Both the position numbers and the translations under genes were made by a program. A model generated the notes under the pieces. That model was given only the letters and a program-made list of their open reading frames with translations, was not told the DNA's origin and ran no database searches. This document shows positions 42,691 to 50,251 of a stretch of 64,000 nt of DNA, piece after piece (positions within the stretch are counted from its first letter, which is position 1; each line of letters opens with the position of its first letter). Origin of the DNA: Altererythrobacter sp. B11 (lineage in GTDB: Bacteria; Pseudomonadota; Alphaproteobacteria; Sphingomonadales; Sphingomonadaceae); contig NZ_AP018498.1 in assembly GCF_003569745.1 (NCBI RefSeq), positions 1,215,001 through 1,279,000 of the forward strand, read 5' to 3'.

Positions 42691-43641
42691 TCACTCCGGC
42701 GCATGCCGCTTGCGCCAGGCGGCGGGTGGCTGAGCATGTGCCTTCTTGAACGCGCGCGCAAACGCAGCTTCCGAACCGTAGCCCATGCGGTGGGCGATCT
42801 CGGGGATGCTCTCGCGCCCTTCACGGAGCAGTTTCGCAGCGCGGCGCATCCGCCAGCGTGTACGATAACGCATCGGCGGGTCGCCGAAGGCGGTGATAAA
42901 ACGCTCGGCGAGCACGGTGCGTGAAACCCCTGCTGCACGCGCAAGTGCGTCGAGACTGAGATCGTCTTCGCCTTCCCGATGCAGAAGCCGCAAGGCCCGC
43001 CCGATTGCGGGATCTCGCAGGGCTGTCATCCGGCGCCCATCCTCTTCGGGCAGGCTCGACAGATAGCGCAGGACCGCTTCTTCGAAAAATAGCTGGGAGA
43101 GCCGAGCGACGAGAGCGGGATCGGCGCCGAGGTCCTTGGCTGCATAACGCAGCGTGGTGGCGAGAAATTCGCCCTTACCGCCATTTTCTAAAGAGGCAAC
43201 TAGCATCGCTGGCAGAGCCCCGAGGAGCATTTCGTCGCTGTCCGACACACCCAGCCAGCCACAGAAGATCGCGCATTCGTCACCCTTTTCGCCGACCCTT
43301 ACCTGATTGGGGCCGTGCTTGCCGTCCGAGGTAAAGACATCCTCCGCGGGCGTGGGGGGGACCGTGATATCGCTACAGATTACATGCGCGTCGTTCCTTG
43401 GGAACAGCACCATGGTGCCCGGCCCCGCAACGATCGGCTGCGTGCCGGGGAGCGCGCATGTCAGCTTACCACGACGGACATAGTGATAGGCGACGATTCG
43501 TTCAGGTACGGGGAAGATCGGCCGGCAGTGCTCCGGTTCGAAGCGCGAGATGATCGACCATGGCCCGCGCATAACCGCGTCGTAAACGATTCCGCCGACG
43601 AGGCGGTGCGAAGTCAGCATGTCCTGAACGATGCTCGTCAC
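42691..43641 (-). CDS. AraC-family transcriptional regulator with cupin sensor domain
   Basis: A 316-residue activator. The N-terminal cupin-like sensor (ERIVAYHYVRRGKLTCALPG) is followed by the C-terminal pair of helix-turn-helix motifs (DLSLDALARAAGVSRTVLAE, ESIPEIAHRMGYGSEAAFAR). The layout resembles AraC_binding/AraC_6-type regulators. It is divergent from the 38-codon gene and the methyltransferase gene, which it probably controls. The effector is unknown. Confidence 0.92.
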   Translation of the reverse strand: MTSIVQDMLTSHRLVGGIVYDAVMRGPWSIISRFEPEHCRPIFPVPERIVAYHYVRRGKLTCALPGTQPIVAGPGTMVLFPRNDAHVICSDITVPPTPAEDVFTSDGKHGPNQVRVGEKGDECAIFCGWLGVSDSDEMLLGALPAMLVASLENGGKGEFLATTLRYAAKDLGADPALVARLSQLFFEEAVLRYLSSLPEEDGRRMTALRDPAIGRALRLLHREGEDDLSLDALARAAGVSRTVLAERFITAFGDPPMRYRTRWRMRRAAKLLREGRESIPEIAHRMGYGSEAAFARAFKKAHAQPPAAWRKRHAPE

Positions 43642-43772
43642 GGCAGGCCTTTCGATCCTGCATCCGGGTCAAGTTTTCCGGCAGCCAGACAATACACTGC
43701 TCAACGTGCGCTGCCTAGACGGGCGGCATCGGCCGGGGCGTCCCCAAGGCCGCGTTTGGACGGAGAAGACCG

Positions 43773-43889
43773 ATGTTGCCCATCCCCAATTTTCCTATGT
43801 TACGTTCGATGAACGCGTTGCTCGGCGCGCTCGCTTCGACCACACTGATGCTGGCCTCACTCCTCGTCATCATGGGAGGCGTCGCATGA
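43773..43889 (+). CDS. Small 38-residue hydrophobic protein coupled to the methyltransferase gene
   Basis: An ATG at 43773 has GGAG (43762-43765) at 7 bases, within CGGAGAAGACCG. The product reads MLPIPNFPMLRSMNALLGAL and then a hydrophobic ASTTLMLASLLVIMGGVA. Its TGA overlaps the ATG of the methyltransferase gene (ATGA), so the two would be translationally coupled. It could be a leader peptide or a small membrane protein. A second in-frame ATG at 43797 is possible. No family recognised. Confidence 0.6.
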   Translation: MLPIPNFPMLRSMNALLGALASTTLMLASLLVIMGGVA

Positions 43890-44944
43890 GCGTGCACGAA
43901 GCCACTTTGCAGTCCCTGTTCGGCCGCATGTTCGAAGAACTCTCCGCCAACTACGGCGGAGTGATGATCTCGATCGGCCACCGGCTCGGCCTGTATCGCT
44001 TGATGGCCGAGGCCGGGCCGCTCGGCTGCGAAGCCATCGCGGAGCGCAGCGGCTGCGCGACACGCTACATCCAAGAATGGCTTGCAAGCCAAGTGGCAGG
44101 AGGTTGCGTCGCGTATGACCCGGAGGGCGGAACCTGTCGTTTGACGCCAGAGCAGGCGGCAATCTTCGCCGACCCCTCCAGTTCGACTTACCTTGCTCCC
44201 GCCTGGCAATGCGTCGCCGCGCTGTGGGCGGGCGAGGAGCGCACACTCGAAGCCTTTCGCACCGGACGGGGCGTGGCTTGGGGAGAGCAGGACAAGCGCA
44301 TGATTTGCGGCTCGGCTGCCTTTTACCGCAACGGCTATGCCGCCAGCCTGGTGCAGGATTGGCTTCCCGCCTTGTCAGGCGTCGTTGAGCGGCTCGAGGA
44401 GGGCTGCCATGTCGCTGACATCGGCTGCGGGCACGGCCATTCGACGCTTCTGATGGCAGAGGCCTTTCCAGACAGCCGCTTTATCGGGATCGACGCAGAT
44501 CTAGGTTCGATCGCGGTGGCGCGCCAGCTCGTGGAGGAGCGCGGGCTTGCAGAGCGCGTTTCGTTCGTAGCGAGGGATGCGCGGGAACTGCCCGCCCAGA
44601 GCTACGACCTCATCTGCTTCTTCGACTGCCTGCACGATATGGGTTTCCCAGTGGAGACCGCCCTCGCGGCCCGGCGGGCGCTGCGACTGGGCGGCTCTGT
44701 GCTGCTGGTTGAGCCATACGCGCGCGACCGCCTCGAGGATAATGTCGGTGCTGTGGCGAGGACCTTTTACGCCGCCTCTACCGCAGTATGCTGCGCGCAT
44801 GCGATATCAGAAGCTGGCTCGCACGTACTGGGCGCGCAAGCCGGTTTCTCGGCACTGCGTGGCGTCCTTGAGGAGGCTGGTTTCGGCTCGGTCTCGATCG
44901 CGCTGGAGACCCCCTTCAATCTCGTCATCGAGGCCAGGGCCTGA
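43886..44944 (+). CDS. Class I SAM-dependent methyltransferase with N-terminal winged-helix-like domain
   Basis: A 352-residue soluble enzyme. The N-terminal part (GVMISIGHRLGLYRLMAEAG, then CEAIAERSGCATRYIQEWLA) resembles the winged-helix dimerisation domain of plant-type O-methyltransferases. SAM motif I is VADIGCGHGHSTLLMAEAFP, followed by FIGIDADLGSIAVARQL and DLICFFDCLHDMG. The start at 43886 is fixed by GGGAGG at 6 bases and by its overlap with the small gene upstream. It is divergent from an AraC regulator. Substrate unknown. Confidence 0.88.
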   Translation: MSVHEATLQSLFGRMFEELSANYGGVMISIGHRLGLYRLMAEAGPLGCEAIAERSGCATRYIQEWLASQVAGGCVAYDPEGGTCRLTPEQAAIFADPSSSTYLAPAWQCVAALWAGEERTLEAFRTGRGVAWGEQDKRMICGSAAFYRNGYAASLVQDWLPALSGVVERLEEGCHVADIGCGHGHSTLLMAEAFPDSRFIGIDADLGSIAVARQLVEERGLAERVSFVARDARELPAQSYDLICFFDCLHDMGFPVETALAARRALRLGGSVLLVEPYARDRLEDNVGAVARTFYAASTAVCCAHAISEAGSHVLGAQAGFSALRGVLEEAGFGSVSIALETPFNLVIEARA

Positions 44945-45156
44945 CCACTCAAAGTCCCGAAGCGGTCGAAGCGACTCCTAGGACGCGCGCCCGTTATCGG
45001 CGCGCGTCCCAAGGCCAAACAACTCGAAAGCCGGATTGTGGGGCGACGTTACTTGGGCTCAGCGATTGTCCGACGAAGTTACCCAAACCGGACCCAAGCC
45101 GGGTCCCAGCGCAAAAGCGCTTCGGCTGCACTAATCGGCGTCGTCTTATGAAAGGA

Positions 45157-45232
45157 TGGTGCCGCTTAGGTGACTCGAACACCTGACCCCATCATTACGA
45201 ATGATGTGCTCTACCAACTGAGCTAAAGCGGC
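45157..45232 (-). tRNA. tRNA-Thr(CGT)
   Basis: The minus strand folds as GCCGCTT acceptor / AAGCGGC with discriminator A and an encoded CCA. The D arm is TAGCTCAGTTGGTAGAGCA. The anticodon arm CATCA-TTCGTAA-TGATG carries CGT, which reads ACG threonine codons. The T arm GGTGTTCGAGTCACC is canonical. Confidence 0.96.
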
Positions 45233-45291
45233 ACTGGCTGGCGCCCTTAGATCGCTTGGGCGCGGGCTGCAATGGGTGAATGCAGATTTGG

Positions 45292-45696
45292 CTAGGGCTC
45301 TTCGAAGCCCGTCGCGCGGAGCTGCAGCTTGCCACCGGCGGGATCCTGCGTGAAGATCAGGCCCCCGCGTCGTTCCGATCCGCCGGGGACGTAGGCAAGG
45401 CTCGACTGGCTGGTCTCGATCACCTGCCCTCCTTGTTCCAGCTGCCCTTCGATCTGCACGTCGGCGGCCGTGTGGGGGGAGGCGTTGCGGGCGACGAATT
45501 CCACCACATAGCCGTCAGCACCCCGGACGGTTCGCTCCGCCACCACGCTGATCTCCGGCGGGCCTGCGTCGGCGGCAGTCAGCGCGGTCCAGGTGATGAA
45601 ACCCAGCAAAGCGGCCGAGATGGCGAGGCCAGCTGCCGCCGCAAGCTTTTGCAGCAGTGAATCCCCGGTGGGCGGATGGGGGCGCCGGTTTGCCAT
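45292..45696 (-). CDS. TIGR02588 family protein
   Basis: A 134-residue protein with one N-terminal membrane helix (LAAAAGLAISAALLGFITWT) and a periplasmic Ig-like domain (PPEISVVAERTVRGADGYVV, GQVIETSQSSLAYVPGGS). These features match TIGR02588, which is regularly found beside TIGR02587. The ATG at 45696 lies 8 bases after the stop of the TIGR02587 gene, and I prefer it to the in-frame start at 45816. Function unknown. Confidence 0.85.
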   Translation of the reverse strand: MANRRPHPPTGDSLLQKLAAAAGLAISAALLGFITWTALTAADAGPPEISVVAERTVRGADGYVVEFVARNASPHTAADVQIEGQLEQGGQVIETSQSSLAYVPGGSERRGGLIFTQDPAGGKLQLRATGFEEP

Positions 45697-45704
45697 GTGG
45701 CCCG

Positions 45705-46601
45705 TCAGACCACCAGCCGCGCTACGGCGGCGCCGATGGTGGAGGGAAAGGCGAGCACCGCCGTCATCATCGCGATCTCGGCGGGCGAACTGCCGACCGT
45801 GCGGCCGAAGGTCCACAGCACATAGAGGCTCACCAGCACGGCGATGGCGTATCCGGCGATGCTGAAGCGCACGAACAGCGGCACGGTGCGGGCATCCCCC
45901 ACGTCGGGCTGACCGGCAAAGCCCAGGCCGTAGACGAAGGCATGGATCAGCAGGATGGAGACGATCACCAGCACTACGCCATGCCAGGCGCTCATCCGAT
46001 AGGCGATCAGCACCATCTCTTCCGTGGGCGCGACGTTGAAGGAAAGGAACAGCGCGCCCGCGGTCATCAGGAACAGTTCGCCCGCGTAGCTCGGGCCTGG
46101 GCGGGCGCGGTCCTGATCATCATTGCCGCTGCCGCTCAGCTGCTTGTTCGCGATCATCGCCCCGAAGCTCGCCGGTACGGCCTGGATGGCGATCTTGCCG
46201 AGTATCTCGTCCGTGGACATGCCGGGTGCGATGAGCGCGAAGAGCGCAAGCACTGCAGCCGAGGCAAGAGCGCCGACGGCAAAGGCGGCCAAGGCGTCAT
46301 GCACGTCCTCCCGCCAGTTGCGGGTTTCCTCGAAGCCGGCGACGCGCGACAGGCCAACCAACACGGCGAAGTTCACGAGGATGAACTGCGCGAGCTTCCA
46401 GCGGTCGAGATAGAAGCCGAGCCACCACATCTCCATCGTCATCAGCAGGGGTAGGCTGAACAGGATGGCACCGGCAAAGGCGCGCGCAAGGCCGCGCAGA
46501 TATTCGCGGTCCTGAGAGCGGGATTGTTGCTGGCTCGCGGCCATTTCGGGGCTGGTGAAGTCGGCGGTCGGGGAGGGGGCGCAGGGCCGGGCAGAAGACA
46601 C
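45705..46601 (-). CDS. TIGR02587 family integral membrane protein (DUF2391)
   Basis: A 298-residue inner-membrane protein with about seven or eight helices (GAILFSLPLLMTMEMWWLGF, then FILVNFAVLVGLSRVAGF, VVLVIVSILLIHAFVYGLGF and others), including the family segments LFLSFNVAPTEEMVLI and MSAWHG. The start is GTG 46601, with an internal ATG at 46544 as an alternative. It follows a hemerythrin gene by 20 bases and precedes TIGR02588 on the same strand. No function has been shown for the family; the linkage with hemerythrin suggests a stress role. Confidence 0.88.
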   Translation of the reverse strand: MSSARPCAPSPTADFTSPEMAASQQQSRSQDREYLRGLARAFAGAILFSLPLLMTMEMWWLGFYLDRWKLAQFILVNFAVLVGLSRVAGFEETRNWREDVHDALAAFAVGALASAAVLALFALIAPGMSTDEILGKIAIQAVPASFGAMIANKQLSGSGNDDQDRARPGPSYAGELFLMTAGALFLSFNVAPTEEMVLIAYRMSAWHGVVLVIVSILLIHAFVYGLGFAGQPDVGDARTVPLFVRFSIAGYAIAVLVSLYVLWTFGRTVGSSPAEIAMMTAVLAFPSTIGAAVARLVV

Positions 46602-46621
46602 GCGTCAGCCCTGCGCAGCCG

Positions 46622-47119
46622 TTACATCGTGCGCATCTCGGCCTTGCCGAGCCCGCCCGCTTCGGCCTGCTTCATCAGCTCTGCCTTGCGGGCCAGCATC
46701 TTTTCGCCAAGCGCGTTGAGATCGACATCGGCGGCGCGGGCTTGCTGGAACATGTTGTCCCGCTCCTTCTCTTCCTCCTTCACGTGGTGCGTGATCTCCT
46801 CTTTCAGGACCTTCACCTTCGCGTCGTAGAAGTCTTCGTCGGGGCTGGCGTCGGCGATCTCGTTGACGAGGAACTTCGCCCCGTCATGCTCCACGCAGGC
46901 TTCGTCGATCAGGTCGTCGTCGATCTTGCCACGCAGCGCGGGATAGAAAATTTCTTCCTCGATCATCGTGTGGATCTTCAGTTCGTTGCAGATCTGCTGG
47001 GCGAGCTTGGCCTTCTGTTCGCTGCCGCTCGCTTTCTCGAACTTGTCGAACAGATCCTCCACCAGACGGTGGTCCTGGGTAAGGATGTGGGTGGCGTCGG
47101 TATCGGTCTGGGTGGCCAT
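46622..47119 (-). CDS. Hemerythrin HHE cation-binding domain protein
   Basis: A 165-residue soluble four-helix di-iron protein. Iron-ligand histidines and carboxylates are in ILTQDHRLVEDLFDKFEK, NELKIHTMIEEEIFYP, DEACVEHDGAKFLVNEI and EEITHHVKEEEKERDNMF. Such proteins bind or sense O2, NO or reactive oxygen. The start at 47119 follows GGAGAAACCG. It is the first gene of the run hemerythrin, TIGR02587, TIGR02588, and a GGAAC-N17-GGTT element lies upstream. Confidence 0.92.
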   Translation of the reverse strand: MATQTDTDATHILTQDHRLVEDLFDKFEKASGSEQKAKLAQQICNELKIHTMIEEEIFYPALRGKIDDDLIDEACVEHDGAKFLVNEIADASPDEDFYDAKVKVLKEEITHHVKEEEKERDNMFQQARAADVDLNALGEKMLARKAELMKQAEAGGLGKAEMRTM

Positions 47120-47161
47120 CGGTTTCTCCGTGGTGAAACTGAGCTTGGGGACTTGCCGATC

Positions 47162-47187
47162 AACCCGCACGGGGGGCGCCGGGTTCC
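47162..47187 (-). promoter_or_regulatory. Candidate sigma-EcfG promoter for the hemerythrin/TIGR02587 operon
   Basis: On the minus strand GGAAC (complement of 47183-47187), a 17-base spacer and GGTT (complement of 47162-47165) match the general-stress consensus GGAAC-N16/17-CGTT in 8 of 9 positions. It is placed 43 bases upstream of the hemerythrin start. Confidence 0.5.
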
Positions 47188-47288
47188 TGTGGCGTGTGTT
47201 TTTGGCGGCGGCGGCGCAAGTACGTGAGTTTTCCGGCAAACTCCTGAGCCGAAACGGTGCTGGGATGCGGCGGGGGACTTGCGCCTCC

Positions 47289-47314
47289 GGAACAGGAGCA
47301 GCCCCCGGCGCGCT
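47289..47314 (+). promoter_or_regulatory. Candidate sigma-EcfG promoter for the second hemerythrin gene
   Basis: GGAAC (47289-47293), a 17-base spacer and CGCT (47311-47314) match the consensus in 8 of 9 positions. The element is 31 bases before the start of the plus-strand hemerythrin gene and is divergent from the similar element on the other strand. Confidence 0.45.
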
Positions 47315-47345
47315 GTTTTGCCATAAGCAAACAGGAGAGCTTCCC

Positions 47346-47933
47346 ATGTCCTTCCTTGATAGACTGGCCGCCGCCATTACCCCCGCCGCGTCCGACGAGA
47401 CCCGTGCCGAAGCCCGCCGGAAGGCAGAACAGCTTGCGCAATCAGAGGAATGGCTGGCGCTGATCCTGCGCCACCACAAGCAGATCGAGGCCTTGGTGGA
47501 CGAGGCGCTGGGCGCCACCGGGGCCGAGCCGCGGTTCCAGGCCGTAAGGGAACTGGAACGCGTTCTCACCGGCCATGCAACGGCAGAAGAAGCGGTTATT
47601 TATCCTGACGTCTCCGAATTCAGCGGCAAGACCCATGCCGGCATGGGCTATGAAGAGCATGCTATGACCAAGGTCCAGATGGCCAAGCTGGAGAAGATGG
47701 ACCCGATGAGCCAGGAATGGCGCGAGAAGCTGGAGCATATCCGCAGCGCTCTGCAGCAGCATATGTATCAGGAAGAGGATAGCTGGCTGCCCGACCTCGT
47801 CCACACGCTTCCCGCCGACGAGAAGGCGCGGATGACGCGGCGGTATGTGGAGGAATACGATCGCTATTGCGGCAAGGGCGCGGCGCGGGACGAGGCGCAG
47901 GGCTCGCAGCTGACCATGCCGGTAGGGGCCTGA
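47346..47933 (+). CDS. Hemerythrin-like HHE domain protein
   Basis: A 195-residue soluble protein with a second, distinct HHE domain. Metal-ligand stretches are LILRHHKQIEALVDEALG, ERVLTGHATAEEAVIYPDVS, MGYEEHAMTKVQMAKLEK and ALQQHMYQEEDSWLPDLV. The start at 47346 has AGGAGAG at 6 bases. It is divergent from the other hemerythrin gene, with a shared control region of 226 bases, and is followed immediately by a small glycine-rich gene. Confidence 0.92.
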   Translation: MSFLDRLAAAITPAASDETRAEARRKAEQLAQSEEWLALILRHHKQIEALVDEALGATGAEPRFQAVRELERVLTGHATAEEAVIYPDVSEFSGKTHAGMGYEEHAMTKVQMAKLEKMDPMSQEWREKLEHIRSALQQHMYQEEDSWLPDLVHTLPADEKARMTRRYVEEYDRYCGKGAARDEAQGSQLTMPVGA

Positions 47934-47935
47934 TC

Positions 47936-48226
47936 ATGGCAGAGGAGGCAAAGAACGCCACCCAGTCCATGCCGAAGGACGGACTCAAGGGCGCACCCGA
48001 TGGCGTGAACAGCCAGGCAGAGTGGGGCGGCACCGGCGGTTCCGACGCCGGTGCGCCGCATCCGGGTTCGCGCACCGGTTCCTCCAGCGGCAAGGGCACT
48101 GCCTTCGCCCAGGGTGCGCTCAGCCATGGCGGGCAATCGACCATCGGCTATCACGGCGGCGGCCAGCTGGGCGATCAGGAGGTGCGGCCGGGCGGCAATA
48201 AGAACGCCGGGACGGAGAAGGGTTGA
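47936..48226 (+). CDS. Small glycine-rich disordered protein
   Basis: A 96-residue hydrophilic protein rich in Gly, Ser and Ala (TGGSDAGAPHPGSRTGSSSG, STIGYHGGGQLGDQEVRPGG) with no predicted fold. The ATG at 47936 is 2 bases past the stop of the hemerythrin gene, so the two are co-transcribed. Composition is like small stress or desiccation proteins; no named family was recognised. Confidence 0.7.
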   Translation: MAEEAKNATQSMPKDGLKGAPDGVNSQAEWGGTGGSDAGAPHPGSRTGSSSGKGTAFAQGALSHGGQSTIGYHGGGQLGDQEVRPGGNKNAGTEKG

Positions 48227-48254
48227 GCCTGCGGGTAGCGGGTTGGCACGCATG

Positions 48255-48365
48255 CTTCGACAGGCTCAGCATGAGCGGGTGTGGTATGCCCGCGCAGGCC
48301 CGGATTGAACGGCTTGCGTTGCCGGCCACGCCTTCCCCGCTCCGCTCGTGCTGAGCCTGTCGAAG
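48255..48365. repeat. REP-type palindromic pair (CTTCGACAGGCTCAG units)
   Basis: A unit reading CTTCGACAGGCTCAGCATGA at 48255-48277 and its inverted partner CTCGTGCTGAGCCTGTCGAA at 48343-48365 flank about 65 bases between the hemerythrin locus and tRNA-Cys. The same unit recurs at 60.5 kb, so this is a dispersed extragenic repeat rather than a gene-specific structure. It may also act as a convergent transcript end. Confidence 0.85.
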
Positions 48366-48401
48366 CACGCGCGCGAGGTGGCATCAAATGAGGAAAGAGA
48401 G

Positions 48402-48475
48402 TGGAGGCCCGAGCCGGAATCGAACCGGCGTGCAAGGATTTGCAGTCCTCTGCGTAACCACTCCGCCATCGGGCC
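48402..48475 (-). tRNA. tRNA-Cys(GCA)
   Basis: The minus strand folds with acceptor GGCCCGA / TCGGGCC, discriminator U and an encoded CCA. The anticodon arm AGGA-CTGCAAA-TCCT holds GCA for cysteine. The T arm GCCGGTTCGAATCCGGC is canonical. Confidence 0.96.
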
Positions 48476-48559
48476 GGAGCGGGGGGCTCTAGCGAAAGCG
48501 GGCGGGCGGCGCAACGGGCTTCGTCCACGCTTGCCGCCGCTGTCGCAGCGCCGCCCCGT

Positions 48560-50014
48560 TCAGGCGGCGCTGGCGGCTTCCGCCTCCGGCTCGGTGAGGA
48601 GAGTCTGCTCCCGGCCGGCATGCAGGCGGCGCGCGAACTGCGCCAGCGCCAGCAGGCAGACGATGATTCCCAGCAGGCAGGCCGCCGAGAACAGATAGCC
48701 ATCCAGCACCGCCTGCCGGTCCGCCAGGAAGAGCCGCGACCCGATCAGCGGCGCGGCGACGGCGGCGAACTTGGCCATGAAGCTGGCCCAGCCACCGCCG
48801 GTGGAGCGCACGCCGCTGGGGTAATAGACGCTGGTGATCGAGATCACCCCGGCATGGCCCGCGCCGACGAGGATGGTGCCGATGAAGATCACCGGCACGA
48901 ACAGCGCGCCGTCGAGGATGATGCCAAAGCCGACCAGCAGCAGGAAGGGGATGGCTAGCAGGGGCGCCAGCGCAATGCCCGCCGGCCCGCGCTTTTCCGT
49001 CAGCATCAGCAGGAATACGCCGGCCACCGCACCCACCAGCCCGCCGAAGGAACTGATCCAGGTCGCGTTCTGCACGGATATGCCCAGCTTCTCCAGGAAC
49101 AGCACGCCGAAGCTGGTCTTGAGATAGATCGCGAAGGAGGAGCAGAAATAGGCCAGCCAGATCAGCGGCGTGATGAAGGCCAGCCAGCCCTTGAACAATT
49201 CGCCGAACTTGCTGAGCGGCGAATCCGACGCGCCCGAACGGCGCTCGTCCGACAGGTGGAAGTGTTCATAGCGGCTGAGGTCCACGCCCGGATCGAAGCG
49301 GCTGAGCAATGGCATGATCAGCGCACGCGGCCGCGACTTGGCGACCATCCAGCGGGCCGATTCGGGCAGGGTGAACTGCAGCACCAGCGCCAGTGCGACG
49401 GTGAGGGCGCCGCAGATGAAGAACACCAGATGCCAGCCCGGCGCCGGCAGGATCGAAAGCGCGGAAAGGTGCTGGCCATAGAGGCCTGCCGCCGGGGCGA
49501 AGATATTGGTGATCGGCCCCGCCGCCGATGCGCCTGCGCTGAAGCCCAGCATGATCACCGTCACCGCCGTGGCGCGCTTTCCCGCCGGCATGGCTTCGAT
49601 GTTGAGCGCCCATGCAGGGGCCAGCAGGCCGCCGATCGTCAGACCGCCCAGAAAGCGCAGCACCATCAGCGTTTCGGGCGTCTGCGCGAAGCCGGTGATG
49701 AAGGTGAACAGCGCGCTCAGCGCCGTGCAAGCCAGGATCACCGGCCGCCGGCCCAGGACATCGGCGATGTAGGAGCCGACCAGCGAACCGATCATCTGGC
49801 CCAGGAACGCGGCCGAGCTGACATTGCCCATCATCGCATCGGACAGATGCATCTCGTCCCGGATGTAGGGCAGCGTGTAGGAGATCAGGGAGAAATCCAG
49901 CCCGTCGAAAAAGGTGACGAGGCAGGAGAGGATCAGGATGCGCCGGTGGAACGGCGTGAATTCCAGCTGCTGCAGGAATTTCGCAACATCGAGCGTGGAT
50001 TGCGCCCCCGCCAT
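48560..50014 (-). CDS. MFS transporter, aromatic acid:H+ symporter (AAHS)-like
   Basis: A 484-residue inner-membrane transporter with about twelve helices. It shows the family motif DGLDFSLISYTLPYIRDEM after TM1 and GSYIADVLGRRPVILACTAL between TM2 and TM3, with RWMVAKSRPRA at the central loop. This is close to the aromatic acid/H+ symporters such as PcaK and BenK, so a carboxylate is a plausible substrate. It lies beside tRNA-Cys and has no catabolic neighbours that define it further. Confidence 0.9.
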   Translation of the reverse strand: MAGAQSTLDVAKFLQQLEFTPFHRRILILSCLVTFFDGLDFSLISYTLPYIRDEMHLSDAMMGNVSSAAFLGQMIGSLVGSYIADVLGRRPVILACTALSALFTFITGFAQTPETLMVLRFLGGLTIGGLLAPAWALNIEAMPAGKRATAVTVIMLGFSAGASAAGPITNIFAPAAGLYGQHLSALSILPAPGWHLVFFICGALTVALALVLQFTLPESARWMVAKSRPRALIMPLLSRFDPGVDLSRYEHFHLSDERRSGASDSPLSKFGELFKGWLAFITPLIWLAYFCSSFAIYLKTSFGVLFLEKLGISVQNATWISSFGGLVGAVAGVFLLMLTEKRGPAGIALAPLLAIPFLLLVGFGIILDGALFVPVIFIGTILVGAGHAGVISITSVYYPSGVRSTGGGWASFMAKFAAVAAPLIGSRLFLADRQAVLDGYLFSAACLLGIIVCLLALAQFARRLHAGREQTLLTEPEAEAASAA

Positions 50015-50209
50015 AGCCGTTCTCTCCCCATTTTTATTAGCAGGCTAAGCTTATCGGCCCATGCCTGCCGGCGCCAGCTATAACTCCGGCATCCGTTTCC
50101 TCACCCTGCGGGTATGCCAGAAGGAAGAGTCGCGTAAATAGGGATGATGCCGCGGGGGCGCAGAATATCGCGCCTTTCGCCCGCTTTGCCGGGCGAGTGC
50201 ACGCCCACA

Positions 50210-50242
50210 GGTGGGTGCCGCCCGCGGAGGCGAACACCCACC
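50210..50242 (-). terminator. Hairpin after the aminotransferase gene
   Basis: GGTGGGTG (50210-50217) and CACCCACC (50235-50242) are perfect 8-base arms enclosing a GC-rich loop, starting 10 bases past the stop of the minus-strand alaC gene. No U-tract is visible, so strength is uncertain. Confidence 0.45.
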
Positions 50243-50251
50243 CGAGCGCCG

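Noticed and set aside
45157-45232. tRNA-Thr as an integration site of a mobile island
   Set aside because: No integrase, no direct repeat of the tRNA 3' end and no compositional change were visible on either side in the window.
48255-48365. CRISPR-like repeat array
   Set aside because: Only two inverted units at one site and three mixed-orientation units at 60.5 kb, without regular spacers or cas genes. They are REP-type palindromes.
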